Source: Oceanicaulis sp. MMSF_3324 | GTDB taxonomy: Bacteria; Pseudomonadota; Alphaproteobacteria; Caulobacterales; Maricaulaceae | Reading direction: 5' to 3' | Length of the DNA: 64,000 bases | Assembly (NCBI RefSeq): GCF_030733545.1 | Contig: NZ_JASHIU010000014.1 | Span: 17,765 to 81,764 of the forward strand | Shown here: piece after piece, positions 53,407 to 61,373 of the stretch | Numbering within the stretch: the stretch's first letter is position 1 | Layout of the letters: each line of letters begins with the position of its first letter | Made by a program: the position numbers and the translations under genes | Notes under the pieces: model-generated | What the model saw: the letters and a program-made list of their open reading frames with translations, nothing else | Told to the model about the DNA's origin: nothing | The model's database searches: none

Positions 53407-54642
53407 TCAAGTCTTGGACGGCGCCGCACCCAACCTGTAGGCCGTGTGCAACGCACGCACAGCGTGTTCGAGAAGGTCGGCATCCACAAGGGCCGAGATC
53501 TTGATCTCGCTGGTGGCCGTCATCCGCACGGCGATCCCCTCTCGCGCCAGAACGCCATAAAGCGTGCGGGCCACATCCGCCCGACCGCGCAATCCCGTGC
53601 CGACGACCGAGACCTTGGCGAGCCCGGTTTCCGAGCGCACTTCAAGCCCGTTGGGACGCGCCGCGCTTTCAGCTGCGGCCAAAGCTCGCGGCAGGTCCCG
53701 CCCCGCCACCGAGCATTCCACAACCGAGCCGCCCGAACGTGCGCGGGCCTGCACGATCATGTCCACATCCACATCCGCTTCGCCCAAGGCGGCGAACAGA
53801 AGCTCGGCGGCCTGGGGTCCCTCGCCGCCATGGATGGACAGGCGCGCCTGGTCGCGCGCATAGGCGACGCCGGAGACGATGCGCTTTTCGGCGATCTCGG
53901 CCTCGGGCGTGACTTCGGTTCCGGCGCTTTGTCCCGCCGGCAGGAAGCTCGATTTCACACGCAGCGTGACGCCCTTGGCCTTGGCGTATTCCACAGAGCG
54001 GGTCTGAAGCACCTTGGCGCCCATGGCCGCCAGCTCCAGCATGGCGTCATGGCTGATCCGCTCGACCCGCACTGCTTCCGGCGCAATCCGCGGATCGGTG
54101 GTGAACACCCCGTCCACATCTGTGTAGATATCACACTCCGCGCCCACGGCCGCTGCGACCGCAGCGGCGCTCAGATCGGTGCCGCCGCGCCCCAGCGTGC
54201 CCAGACGCCCCTCGGCGTTCAGCCCCTGATAGCCGGCGACCACAGGGATGACGCCATCGCTCATCATGGCGTCCAGCGGGGCGCCATGGATGTCGGTGAT
54301 CTTGGCGCTGCCGGGCGGGCCTTCGACCAGAATGGGCAGGCTCCAGCCCATGACCGCTTCAGAACGGAACCCTTCGCGCTTGAGCGCCAGCGCCATCAGC
54401 GCAGCGCTGGCCTGTTCGCCCGCCGCCAGCACCGTGTCGGTCTCCACCTCACCCAGGCCGCCGCCCAGCGCTTCAGCCGCGCCCAGCAGGCGATCGGTTT
54501 CCCCCGCCATGGCGGATACGACGACCGCGACCTGTTTGCCGGCGCGCGCCTCGGCCGCGACGATGGACGCGGAATGAGCGATCCGCTCAGGGTTCGCCAT
54601 GGAGGTGCCGCCAAATTTCAGCACAAGGCGTGGCGCGGTCAT
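53407..54642 (-). CDS. lysC: Aspartate kinase
   Basis: Commits aspartate to lysine, threonine and methionine synthesis. The 411-aa protein has the kinase core KFGGTSMANPERI, GRGGTDLSAAAVAAA and YTDVDGVFTTDPRI. Two ACT domains (about residues 265-400) include MIVQARARSGG and TATSEIKISALVD, which bind lysine and threonine for feedback. No riboswitch is visible upstream. ATG 54642 follows GGAGGACGCTT. It is divergent from ubiG. Confidence 0.96.
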   Translation of the reverse strand: MTAPRLVLKFGGTSMANPERIAHSASIVAAEARAGKQVAVVVSAMAGETDRLLGAAEALGGGLGEVETDTVLAAGEQASAALMALALKREGFRSEAVMGWSLPILVEGPPGSAKITDIHGAPLDAMMSDGVIPVVAGYQGLNAEGRLGTLGRGGTDLSAAAVAAAVGAECDIYTDVDGVFTTDPRIAPEAVRVERISHDAMLELAAMGAKVLQTRSVEYAKAKGVTLRVKSSFLPAGQSAGTEVTPEAEIAEKRIVSGVAYARDQARLSIHGGEGPQAAELLFAALGEADVDVDMIVQARARSGGSVVECSVAGRDLPRALAAAESAARPNGLEVRSETGLAKVSVVGTGLRGRADVARTLYGVLAREGIAVRMTATSEIKISALVDADLLEHAVRALHTAYRLGAAPSKT

Positions 54643-54812
54643 AAGCGTCCTCCAGACACGGGATAATCAGCAGTACAGATGCGGCAAACGGCGCAACAGG
54701 GTCGATAATCGCGGGAGATGGGACCATATTGCGGCGCGATTGGTACAAAACCGGCGATACCAGTGCAAATGCCCATCGCTGTTTGCCCGCCGCGCTGTGT
54801 AAGGAGCCCGCC

Positions 54813-55577
54813 ATGGCCCAGGCCGAAGCCCCGACGACCCTGTCCACGCCTTCGATCGATCCTGAAGAGGTGGAGAAATTCTCCCGCATCGCCGGGGAAT
54901 GGTGGGATCCCAAGTCGAAATTCGCGCCCTTGCACAAGTTCAACCCGGCGCGCCTGACCTATATCCGCGACCTGCTGAGCCGTCATTTCAAGACCGAGGG
55001 CGCCGAGCCGCTCAAGGGCCTCAAAGTGCTCGATATCGGTTGCGGCGGCGGGCTGGTGTCCGAACCCATGGCGCGTCTGGGCGCTTCAGTGACAGGCGTT
55101 GACGCCGCCGAGGCCAATATCAAGACCGCGCTGGTTCATGCCGAGGAAAACGGCCTCAGCATCGATTACCGCCACGGCACGGCGGAACAGCTGCTTGAAG
55201 AGGGCGGACCCGACCAGTTCGACGTCGTGCTCAATCTCGAAGTGGTCGAACACGTGGCCAATCCCGACCAGTTCCTGCGTGATTGCGCGCGCATGGTGAA
55301 GCCCGGCGGCATGATGATCGTGGGCACCATCAACCGCACCCCCCGCGCCTTCGCCACCGCCATCTTCGGCGCCGAATACGTGCTGGGCTGGCTGCCGCGC
55401 GGCACGCACCGGTTCGACAAGCTGGTCAAGCCGGTCGAAGCCCGAGCCGCGCTGAAATCGGAAGGCCTGGACGTGATGGAGCCTGTGGGCGTGAGCTATA
55501 ACCCGTTCAAGGACATGTTCTTCATCTCGTCAGACTCAGGCGTGAACTATCTGATGGGATCGGTGAAACCGGCCTGA
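54813..55577 (+). CDS. ubiG: Ubiquinone biosynthesis O-methyltransferase UbiG
   Basis: Performs both O-methylations in ubiquinone synthesis. The 254-aa protein has the membrane-lipid-binding N-terminal region EEVEKFSRIAGEWWDPKSKFAPLHKFNPARL and the SAM motif VLDIGCGGGLVSEPMARLGA. The second conserved stretch is LNLEVVEHVANPDQFL. ATG 54813 has AAGGAG seven bases upstream, which rules out the earlier in-frame ATG at 54729. The ZIP transporter gene follows after 13 bases and is probably cotranscribed. Confidence 0.96.
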   Translation: MAQAEAPTTLSTPSIDPEEVEKFSRIAGEWWDPKSKFAPLHKFNPARLTYIRDLLSRHFKTEGAEPLKGLKVLDIGCGGGLVSEPMARLGASVTGVDAAEANIKTALVHAEENGLSIDYRHGTAEQLLEEGGPDQFDVVLNLEVVEHVANPDQFLRDCARMVKPGGMMIVGTINRTPRAFATAIFGAEYVLGWLPRGTHRFDKLVKPVEARAALKSEGLDVMEPVGVSYNPFKDMFFISSDSGVNYLMGSVKPA

Positions 55578-55590
55578 CGGCGCCGCCACG

Positions 55591-56304
55591 ATGTCTGATC
55601 CGCTGCTCCAGGCCGTCATCTTCGCCCTGCTCGCGGGCGCCACCATTCCCCTGGGCGCGGCCCTGGCGCTGTGGGACAAGGTGCATCCCAACTGGATGTC
55701 AGGCGAGCTGCGCCATGGGGTCATCGCCTTTGGCGGCGGCGTCCTGATCGCGGCGGTGGCGCTGGTGCTGGTCCCTGAAGGCGTCGAGCGCATGCCCGGC
55801 TGGATGGCTTTGACCGCTTTCATTGCAGGCGGGGTGAGCTTTTTCTTCATCGACCGCACGCTTGGCCGGAGCGGCAAATCCATGGGTCAGCTCATGGCCA
55901 TGCTGGTGGATTATCTGCCCGAAGCCATTGCGCTGGGCGCGATGCTGGCGACCGGCGCAGAAGCCGGGCTCTTGCTGGCCCTGCTGATCGGACTGCAGAA
56001 CTTCCCCGAGGCCTTCAACGCCTTTCGCGAACGCGCCGCCAATAGCGATGAAAGCACCGGACGCACCTATCTGCCCTTCGCGCTCATGCCGTTTCTGGGG
56101 CCGATCGCCGCGGGGCTGGGCGTCATGGTCTTCGCCCCCAACCAGATGGTGCTGGGAGCGCTGATGGTGTTCGCCGCCGGGGGCGTACTGTTCCTGACCT
56201 TCCAGGATGTCGCGCCGGACGTGAAACTGGACAAGAGCTGGGCGCCGCCGCTCGGCGCGGTTCTGGGATTCACCCTCGGGCTCGCCGGCCATCTCTTCCT
56301 GTAA
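55591..56304 (+). CDS. ZIP-family metal transporter with altered metal-site residues
   Basis: A 237-aa membrane protein with seven to eight helices in the ZIP order. The metal-binding helices read VDYLPEAIALG and LQNFPEAFNAF. Typical ZIPs have HNxPEG in the first; here His-Asn is Asp-Tyr while the Pro-Glu pair stays. The second keeps Gln-Asn and Glu. These changes may alter metal choice. It is 13 bases after ubiG with a weak ribosome-binding site, so translation may rely on coupling. DUF1178 lies convergent just after it. Confidence 0.8.
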   Translation: MSDPLLQAVIFALLAGATIPLGAALALWDKVHPNWMSGELRHGVIAFGGGVLIAAVALVLVPEGVERMPGWMALTAFIAGGVSFFFIDRTLGRSGKSMGQLMAMLVDYLPEAIALGAMLATGAEAGLLLALLIGLQNFPEAFNAFRERAANSDESTGRTYLPFALMPFLGPIAAGLGVMVFAPNQMVLGALMVFAAGGVLFLTFQDVAPDVKLDKSWAPPLGAVLGFTLGLAGHLFL

Positions 56305-56308
56305 AGGC

Positions 56309-56737
56309 TCAGTTCGCCTTCTTGGGCGGCGTGGGCGTAAACGGTTCAGGCAGGGGCGCACAGGGCACGCCCTCCTCGCTGAGCTGTTCACGCTCTTCTG
56401 AAGTGGTTTCGCCGTAGATCAAGCGCTCGGCCGCCTCGCCCTTGTGAATGGCGCGCGCTTCATTGGCGAAATTCTCGCCCACATAGTCGAAATTGGACCG
56501 GATATGCGCCTGGACCTGGCGCGCCAGGGTTTCGAAATCAGGTGCGCCGCTGGCGGTCGTGTCCGTCTTGCGCGACGTGCGCACCGAGGGCGCCATCAGT
56601 TGCTTTGACACTTCGAACGAGCCGCAGCTGGGACATTCCACAAGGCCGCGCTCTTTCTGGACGTCAAAATCCTCTGAATTGCGGAACCAGGCCTCAAACT
56701 CATGCCCGTCCGCGCAATACAGCGCATAGCGGATCAT
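56309..56737 (-). CDS. DUF1178 family protein
   Basis: A 142-aa protein with MIRYALYCADGHEFEAWFRNSEDFD followed by a CxxC zinc-ribbon-like CPSCGS. It then has the family's conserved SKQLMAPSV segment and a helical part ending in EEGVPCAPLPEPF. Function unknown; it may bind a metal. It overlaps the preceding nitrilase gene by 4 bases (ATGA), closing the trio grxC, nitrilase, DUF1178. Confidence 0.9.
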   Translation of the reverse strand: MIRYALYCADGHEFEAWFRNSEDFDVQKERGLVECPSCGSFEVSKQLMAPSVRTSRKTDTTASGAPDFETLARQVQAHIRSNFDYVGENFANEARAIHKGEAAERLIYGETTSEEREQLSEEGVPCAPLPEPFTPTPPKKAN

Positions 56738-57573
56738 GGCCCCGTGAACTCCCGGTCATTGCTCAGCGACGGAATACGGCTACGCGCGGCCTCGACTTCA
56801 TCCAGATCGATCTCGGCATGAAGCACGCCCGGCTCGTCATGATCAAAGGCGGCGATGATTTCGCCCCAGGGACCGATCACCATGGAGCGCCCCCAGGTCT
56901 TGCGGCCATCTTCATGCTTGCCGCCCTGGGCGGGGGCGAGGATGAAGCTGCCGGTCTCGATCGCCCGCGCTCGCAGAAGGGTTTCCCAATGGGCGCGCCC
57001 GGTGGGCCGCGTAAAGGCGCTCGGCACTGCGATCATCTGGGCGCCGGCCTTGGCCAGACGGCGATAGAGCGCAGCAAAGCGCACATCATAACAGATCGTC
57101 AGGCCCAGTCGGCCGCCCGCCGCTTCGGTCAGAACGGCGCGATCGCCGGCCGCATAATTGGTGGATTCCGAATAGGTCTCGCCGCCACCCAGCGCCACAT
57201 CAAACATGTGGATCTTGTCATAGGTGGCCTTGAGCGCCCCATCCGGGCCGAACAGATGCGCCCGATTGACCGCGCGCTCACGGCCATCGACCGGCGCGCC
57301 GCCCCTGAGCGCCATGGAGCCGATCAGGATGTCGATCCCCAGCGAGTCCGCGAGGTCCGCGAACCGCACAATGGCGGGCTCCACCTCGGGGGTGTGGATG
57401 TGTTCGAACAGGCGCTCGGCGTCTTTCTGGACCAGCGTCGTGGTCTCAGGCGTGAGCACGAAATTCGCGCCGGCAGCCGCCGCCTCGCGGATCAGGGCTT
57501 CGGCGTCATCCAGATTGCGCTCCGGGTCGACACCGGAACGCATCTGGATCAGGGCGAGTTTAACGGCGCTCAT
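56734..57573 (-). CDS. Carbon-nitrogen hydrolase (nitrilase superfamily)
   Basis: A 279-aa amidase with the E-K-C triad: Glu in VLTPETTTLVQ, Lys in TYDKIHMFDV and Cys in LTICYDVRFAALYR. It resembles the Nit1/Nit2 group, of which several members repair deaminated glutathione. Its position directly behind glutaredoxin grxC, with a 4-base overlap, suits a glutathione-related role, but that is an inference. ATG 57573 is the start. Confidence 0.93.
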   Translation of the reverse strand: MSAVKLALIQMRSGVDPERNLDDAEALIREAAAAGANFVLTPETTTLVQKDAERLFEHIHTPEVEPAIVRFADLADSLGIDILIGSMALRGGAPVDGRERAVNRAHLFGPDGALKATYDKIHMFDVALGGGETYSESTNYAAGDRAVLTEAAGGRLGLTICYDVRFAALYRRLAKAGAQMIAVPSAFTRPTGRAHWETLLRARAIETGSFILAPAQGGKHEDGRKTWGRSMVIGPWGEIIAAFDHDEPGVLHAEIDLDEVEAARSRIPSLSNDREFTGP

Positions 57574-57839
57574 AGCGCTCCTTCGGTCCGCAGCAGATCA
57601 TCGAGATTACCCGCATTTTCCATCGCCATCATTTCATCGCAACCACCCACATGGGTATCGCCAATGAAGATTTGCGGGAAAGTGCGGGCGCCGTTGGCGC
57701 GATCCACCATTTCCTTTTTCTTCTTCACATCGAAACCGGCATCAATCTCGTCAAACGCCACGCCTTTCTTCTTCAGAAGCGAGACGGCGCGCACGCAATA
57801 CGGACACATGGGACGGGTATAAATCGTAACGGCGGCCAT
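57570..57839 (-). CDS. grxC: Glutaredoxin 3
   Basis: An 89-aa glutathione-dependent disulfide reductase with the active site MCPYC at residues 11-15, the cis-Pro segment RTFPQIFIGD and the GGCDEM glutathione-binding turn. ATG 57839 follows AAGGAGG, ruling out upstream in-frame codons. Its end overlaps the nitrilase gene by ATGA. It heads a three-gene overlapping unit with nitrilase and DUF1178. Confidence 0.96.
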   Translation of the reverse strand: MAAVTIYTRPMCPYCVRAVSLLKKKGVAFDEIDAGFDVKKKKEMVDRANGARTFPQIFIGDTHVGGCDEMMAMENAGNLDDLLRTEGAL

Positions 57840-57891
57840 AAGGCCCTCCTTGTCTGTCGGTCGGGGGGAGCGGTTCATCCGCATTCGCCCC

Positions 57892-58692
57892 TTATTTAAG
57901 CGGGTCCACGGCTTTAACAACGCGCGCCAGCGTGATCGCGGTCACATCTTCGGCGCCGCCGCGTTTAAGAACCCTTGCGCACGCCTGCAAGGTTGCGCCG
58001 GTCGTATGGACGTCGTCCACAAGGACAAAACGTCGCCCGGCCAGGAAAGGTTTCTGCTTTTCCCGCACATGGAAGGCGCCCGCCACATTGCGCTGGCGGG
58101 CCTTGGCGCTGAGCCCGCCCTGGCTGGGCGTGGCGCGCGTCCGCTCAAGGATGTGCGGCGCGACCGGCAGCCCCGTATTCCGTGACAGAGCGCGCGCCAG
58201 CAAGAAGGACTGGTTGAAGCGGCGCTTGCGCAGGCGATGCGGGTGCAGCGGAATGGGGATGAGGGCGTCCGCCCCCGCGAGCGCCTCTGCCCCAGCGCGG
58301 GCCATCCATCGTCCGAACACACTCAACCCGTCTGTACGCCCGGCATGCTTGAGCATCAGGACGAGTTTGCGACTGGCCTCATCATACACAAAGGCGGCGC
58401 GCGTCATCGAGCAGGGCGGATCGGGGTGCGCCGCGCACGCCCCGCAAAGCGCGCCCTTGCCGATGGGGTAGTCGAACGGCCTGCCGCAGCTGGCGCACCA
58501 AGGCGCATCCAGAAATCGGACTTCAGACCAGGCCTGAGGCGACAGCTCGCCGGGGGCTGACACCGGCTCACCGGTCACGGGGCACAAGGGCGGCCAGACC
58601 AGGTTCGCGCACACGCGCCACAGCGCCCGGGCTTTGCCTGACAGCGGATCGGGTCCATATCTGGGCCATGAGCCCGGTGACGCTGATTTCAT
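57892..58692 (-). CDS. ComF family phosphoribosyltransferase-like protein
   Basis: A 266-aa protein with an N-terminal zinc-ribbon (CPVTGE, CASCGRPF, CGACA) and a C-terminal phosphoribosyltransferase-fold domain with FVLVDDVHTTGATLQAC. In naturally competent bacteria ComFC works in DNA uptake or amidation; here the role is unknown. The start is uncertain: ATG 58692 overlaps the 5' end of the divergent gene by 25 bases; a GTG at 58614 would avoid this but trims conserved-looking residues. Confidence 0.85.
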   Translation of the reverse strand: MKSASPGSWPRYGPDPLSGKARALWRVCANLVWPPLCPVTGEPVSAPGELSPQAWSEVRFLDAPWCASCGRPFDYPIGKGALCGACAAHPDPPCSMTRAAFVYDEASRKLVLMLKHAGRTDGLSVFGRWMARAGAEALAGADALIPIPLHPHRLRKRRFNQSFLLARALSRNTGLPVAPHILERTRATPSQGGLSAKARQRNVAGAFHVREKQKPFLAGRRFVLVDDVHTTGATLQACARVLKRGGAEDVTAITLARVVKAVDPLK

Positions 58693-59618
58693 CCAAACCC
58701 GCCCCTCAGCCTGAAGGCGGACCGCCCGCCCTCTTTGACCGGCGATTGCTGGCCTATCGCCGGGACCGCGCCGCGTCTGAATTTCCATCCTACGACTTTC
58801 TGCACGCACGCGCTGCCGATGATCTTCTCGATCGGGTGGAAAGCGTCACGCGGGATTTCGAGACCTGTCTGGTACTGGGCGGCGGCGGCGCAATCGGGCG
58901 CGCATTGGAAGACCGCCCCAAAGCCCGTGAGAAAATCACCCATCTGATCGAAACGGATCTGTCGCCCGCCATGGCGGGGCTGAGCACGCACACTGCCGTC
59001 TGTCTGGATGAAGAACGCTTGCCCATCGCCCCCCAGAGCGTCGACCTGGTAATCAGCTGCCTCAATCTTCACTGGACCAACGACATTGTCGGCGCGCTTA
59101 TCCAGATCAATCATACGCTGAAGCCGGACGGCTTCTTTGCAGGCGCGCAACTGGGCGGCGCCACGCTGACCGAATTGCGGCAAAGCTTTCAGAAAGTCAC
59201 AGACGAAGACCCTGCGCCCCGGCGCGTCTCCCCATTCGCCGACACCGTGGATATGGCGGGCCTTCTAAGCCGGGCGGGCTTTACCCTGCCGGTGTCAGAC
59301 GTGGATCGCGTCAAGGCCCGCTATGGCAATTCCTTCGTCCTGATGCGCGATCTGCGCGCCATGGGGGAAACCAATGCGCTGTACGAGCGGCCACGGACAC
59401 CAGGCACCAAGAGCCTGTTCGTGAAAACCGCTCAGGCCTATTCCGAAGCCTTTGCGGAAGAGGACGGGAAAGTTCCGGCCACCTTCGAGATCATCCATTT
59501 CGCCGGTTGGGCCCCGCACCCGGATCAGCCCAAGCCCAAACGGCCCGGCTCGGCGCAGGCCAGCCTGGCTGACGCGCTGGGGGTGACCGAACACAAGACC
59601 GGCGACAAGGCGGGCTAG
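58668..59618 (+). CDS. BioC/NDUFAF5-like methyltransferase
   Basis: A 316-aa SAM-dependent enzyme. It starts after FDRRLLAYRRDRAA and has an adenine-loop-like CLVLGGGGAIGRAL in place of the usual GxGxG, then DLVISCLNLHWTNDI, TVDMAGLLSRAGF and an unusual C-terminal tail HFAGWAPHPDQPKPKRPGSA. In mitochondria NDUFAF5 modifies an Arg of a complex I subunit; the bacterial relatives are described by name only. ATG 58668 overlaps the comF start region. Confidence 0.85.
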   Translation: MSPVTLISSKPAPQPEGGPPALFDRRLLAYRRDRAASEFPSYDFLHARAADDLLDRVESVTRDFETCLVLGGGGAIGRALEDRPKAREKITHLIETDLSPAMAGLSTHTAVCLDEERLPIAPQSVDLVISCLNLHWTNDIVGALIQINHTLKPDGFFAGAQLGGATLTELRQSFQKVTDEDPAPRRVSPFADTVDMAGLLSRAGFTLPVSDVDRVKARYGNSFVLMRDLRAMGETNALYERPRTPGTKSLFVKTAQAYSEAFAEEDGKVPATFEIIHFAGWAPHPDQPKPKRPGSAQASLADALGVTEHKTGDKAG

Positions 59619-59782
59619 CCGCCCCCGCCGCCGGACGCGGTGCTGATGGTGGTGCTGACGCTTTGCAGCAGCGCCCAGAGCTGGTTGCCCAGCAGCGAGA
59701 CGGCGGTGATCACGACCACCCCCAGCAAGCCCACCAACAAGCCATACTCAATGGCGGTGGCTCCGCTTTCATCCGCAATCAG
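59615..59782 (-). CDS. Flp/Fap-type pilin subunit lacking a normal start codon
   Basis: The frame contains [16 protein letters not shown], then a hydrophobic helix and [13 protein letters not shown], the layout of tight-adherence (Tad) type IVb pilins, where prepilin peptidase cuts at [11 protein letters not shown]. No ATG, GTG or TTG is in frame for at least 27 codons upstream; the leader lies inside the mutT coding region. I list it from the CTG at 59782, which overlaps the mutT stop as CTGA. It may use that CTG, or the 5' end may have been lost. No other Tad gene is here. Confidence 0.55.
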   Translation of the reverse strand: MIADESGATAIEYGLLVGLLGVVVITAVSLLGNQLWALLQSVSTTISTASGGGGG

Positions 59783-60204
59783 CCGACGCGCGCACCGACC
59801 AGCCTGTCGCGCAACTCGGCCGCCAGCGGTTTGTCGGCGGGCGGCATGGGGTAGTCGCGGAACTGATCGGGACGCGTCCAGGCGATCGTCTGCCCCTCGG
59901 TGGGATTGATGAACCCGTCCCAGCGCCGACACACGAACAGCGGCATCAGAAGATGCCCGCCCGTTTCGAGCTTTTCCGACGCAAAGGCGAAGGGCTGCAG
60001 GCATTGCTCGCATGGTTCAATCCCCAGCTCCTCGCGCAGTTCGCGCACCAGAGCCTGCTCAGGGCTTTCGCCCGGTTCAACCTTGCCGCCTGGAAACTCC
60101 CAGAGCCCTGCATGCTGTTTGCCTTCAGGACGCCGGGCCAGCAGCACGCGCCCGTCCGGATCGACCAGCGCACACGCCACCACAAGCAACAGTTTCGAAC
60201 TCAT
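59779..60204 (-). CDS. mutT: 8-oxo-dGTP diphosphatase MutT
   Basis: Nudix hydrolase of 141 aa that cleans oxidised guanine nucleotides. The Nudix box is complete: [25 protein letters not shown] (G-x5-E-x7-R-E-U-x-E-E-x-G-U), seen in two parts around residues 40-64, and the WEFPGGKVE preface is typical of MutT. The C-terminal region overlaps the leader-coding part of the Flp pilin frame. ATG 60204 is the start. Confidence 0.93.
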   Translation of the reverse strand: MSSKLLLVVACALVDPDGRVLLARRPEGKQHAGLWEFPGGKVEPGESPEQALVRELREELGIEPCEQCLQPFAFASEKLETGGHLLMPLFVCRRWDGFINPTEGQTIAWTRPDQFRDYPMPPADKPLAAELRDRLVGARVG

Positions 60205-60264
60205 ATCACTAGGCCATTCTGGTTAAAGCGGTCTTTTGAGACAGGGTATATGGGCCATTAAGGC

Positions 60265-61257
60265 CTAGGGCGCATCCTGGCCCGGCGCCTCTTCAGGCGT
60301 ATCGATATCGTCGGGCGTGACCGCGCTGGGCTCGGTCGTCCGCAGGGCGCTCGGCGCGCGGCCCGCGACGCGGGTCACGGGATAGCGTTCGCGCAACACT
60401 TCCAGAAGATCATCAATGCCCTGCAGCGTCAGGAAACGCACAATATTGGGGCGCACCTCCTCCAGGCTCTCCCGCGGCTGCAGACGCCGGTCGATCACTT
60501 CGAGCACATGCCAGCCATATTCCGTTTCGAAAGGCGCGCTCACTGCGCCTTCATCGGTGGAGAACGCCACCTGCGCAAAACCCGGCAGGATGCCGGTTCG
60601 GGTGAAATAGCCCAGATCCCCGCCGCTGAAACGGGTGGCGAGATCGCGGCTGACCTGAGCGGCCAATTGCCCGAAATCGCTCCCCTCCGCCAGAAGGCGC
60701 GCGACTTCATCCGCTTCTTCGCGGGTCTCGACGAGAATATGGCGGGCCCGAATCTCTTCGGTGCGCGGCGCCAGTCGCGCCTGTTCCTCATACACCTGTT
60801 CAACGGAGTCTTCGGTCACCGCCGAGGCGATGGCGTTCTCAACGAGGATATTGCCGAGAATGCGCTCTTCCGCCGCGGCCAGGCGAAGCCGGGCTTCCTC
60901 CTCGTCCTGCACATTGCGCGCGACAGCTTCGAGAGCCAGAAGGCGCTGGTCGATGAGATCGGACAGGGTGTCGCGAAAGACCGGGTCGGTCGGCAACAGC
61001 GCCTGGGGCGTCTCAGTCAGCCCGAGACTGACCGCTTCACGCTGCACATCCTCCACGGTGATGACCGTGCCGCCCACCCGCGCGGCGATCTGGGACTGAC
61101 TGACATCCCTGTCGGCCACGAAGCGCAGTCCGGACGGTGTCGAGCCCGCTTCGCCAAGCTGTGAGTCTCCAGTATCTTGAGGGCTGCACCCCCCTGCAAA
61201 CGCAGTCGTGATCATCGCAGCTGCTACAAGCAGACGGCGGGCTTGATTGACAGTCAA
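60265..61257 (-). CDS. Parvulin-type peptidyl-prolyl isomerase, probable lipoprotein
   Basis: A 330-aa exported folding factor of the PpiC/SurA kind. It has an N-terminal signal ending AGGCS, a weak lipobox, so anchoring as a lipoprotein is likely but not certain. A SurA-like helical region follows, then a parvulin domain with IRARHILVETREEADEVARLLAEG, FSGGDLGYF and YGWHVLEVIDRR. A Pro/Glu-rich tail closes the protein. It is divergent from secA with about 116 bases between, an order common in alphaproteobacteria and consistent with helping exported proteins. Confidence 0.92.
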   Translation of the reverse strand: MTVNQARRLLVAAAMITTAFAGGCSPQDTGDSQLGEAGSTPSGLRFVADRDVSQSQIAARVGGTVITVEDVQREAVSLGLTETPQALLPTDPVFRDTLSDLIDQRLLALEAVARNVQDEEEARLRLAAAEERILGNILVENAIASAVTEDSVEQVYEEQARLAPRTEEIRARHILVETREEADEVARLLAEGSDFGQLAAQVSRDLATRFSGGDLGYFTRTGILPGFAQVAFSTDEGAVSAPFETEYGWHVLEVIDRRLQPRESLEEVRPNIVRFLTLQGIDDLLEVLRERYPVTRVAGRAPSALRTTEPSAVTPDDIDTPEEAPGQDAP

Positions 61258-61373
61258 TCAGGGCCTCCTTAAGTCACCAGTGACCTTCTACGACGTGAGA
61301 ATTGCGACCCGGCTCCGCCGAACGCGTTCACGCCGCTTTTAATTCATTGTTCGCCCGTCAAGGCAGATACGTC

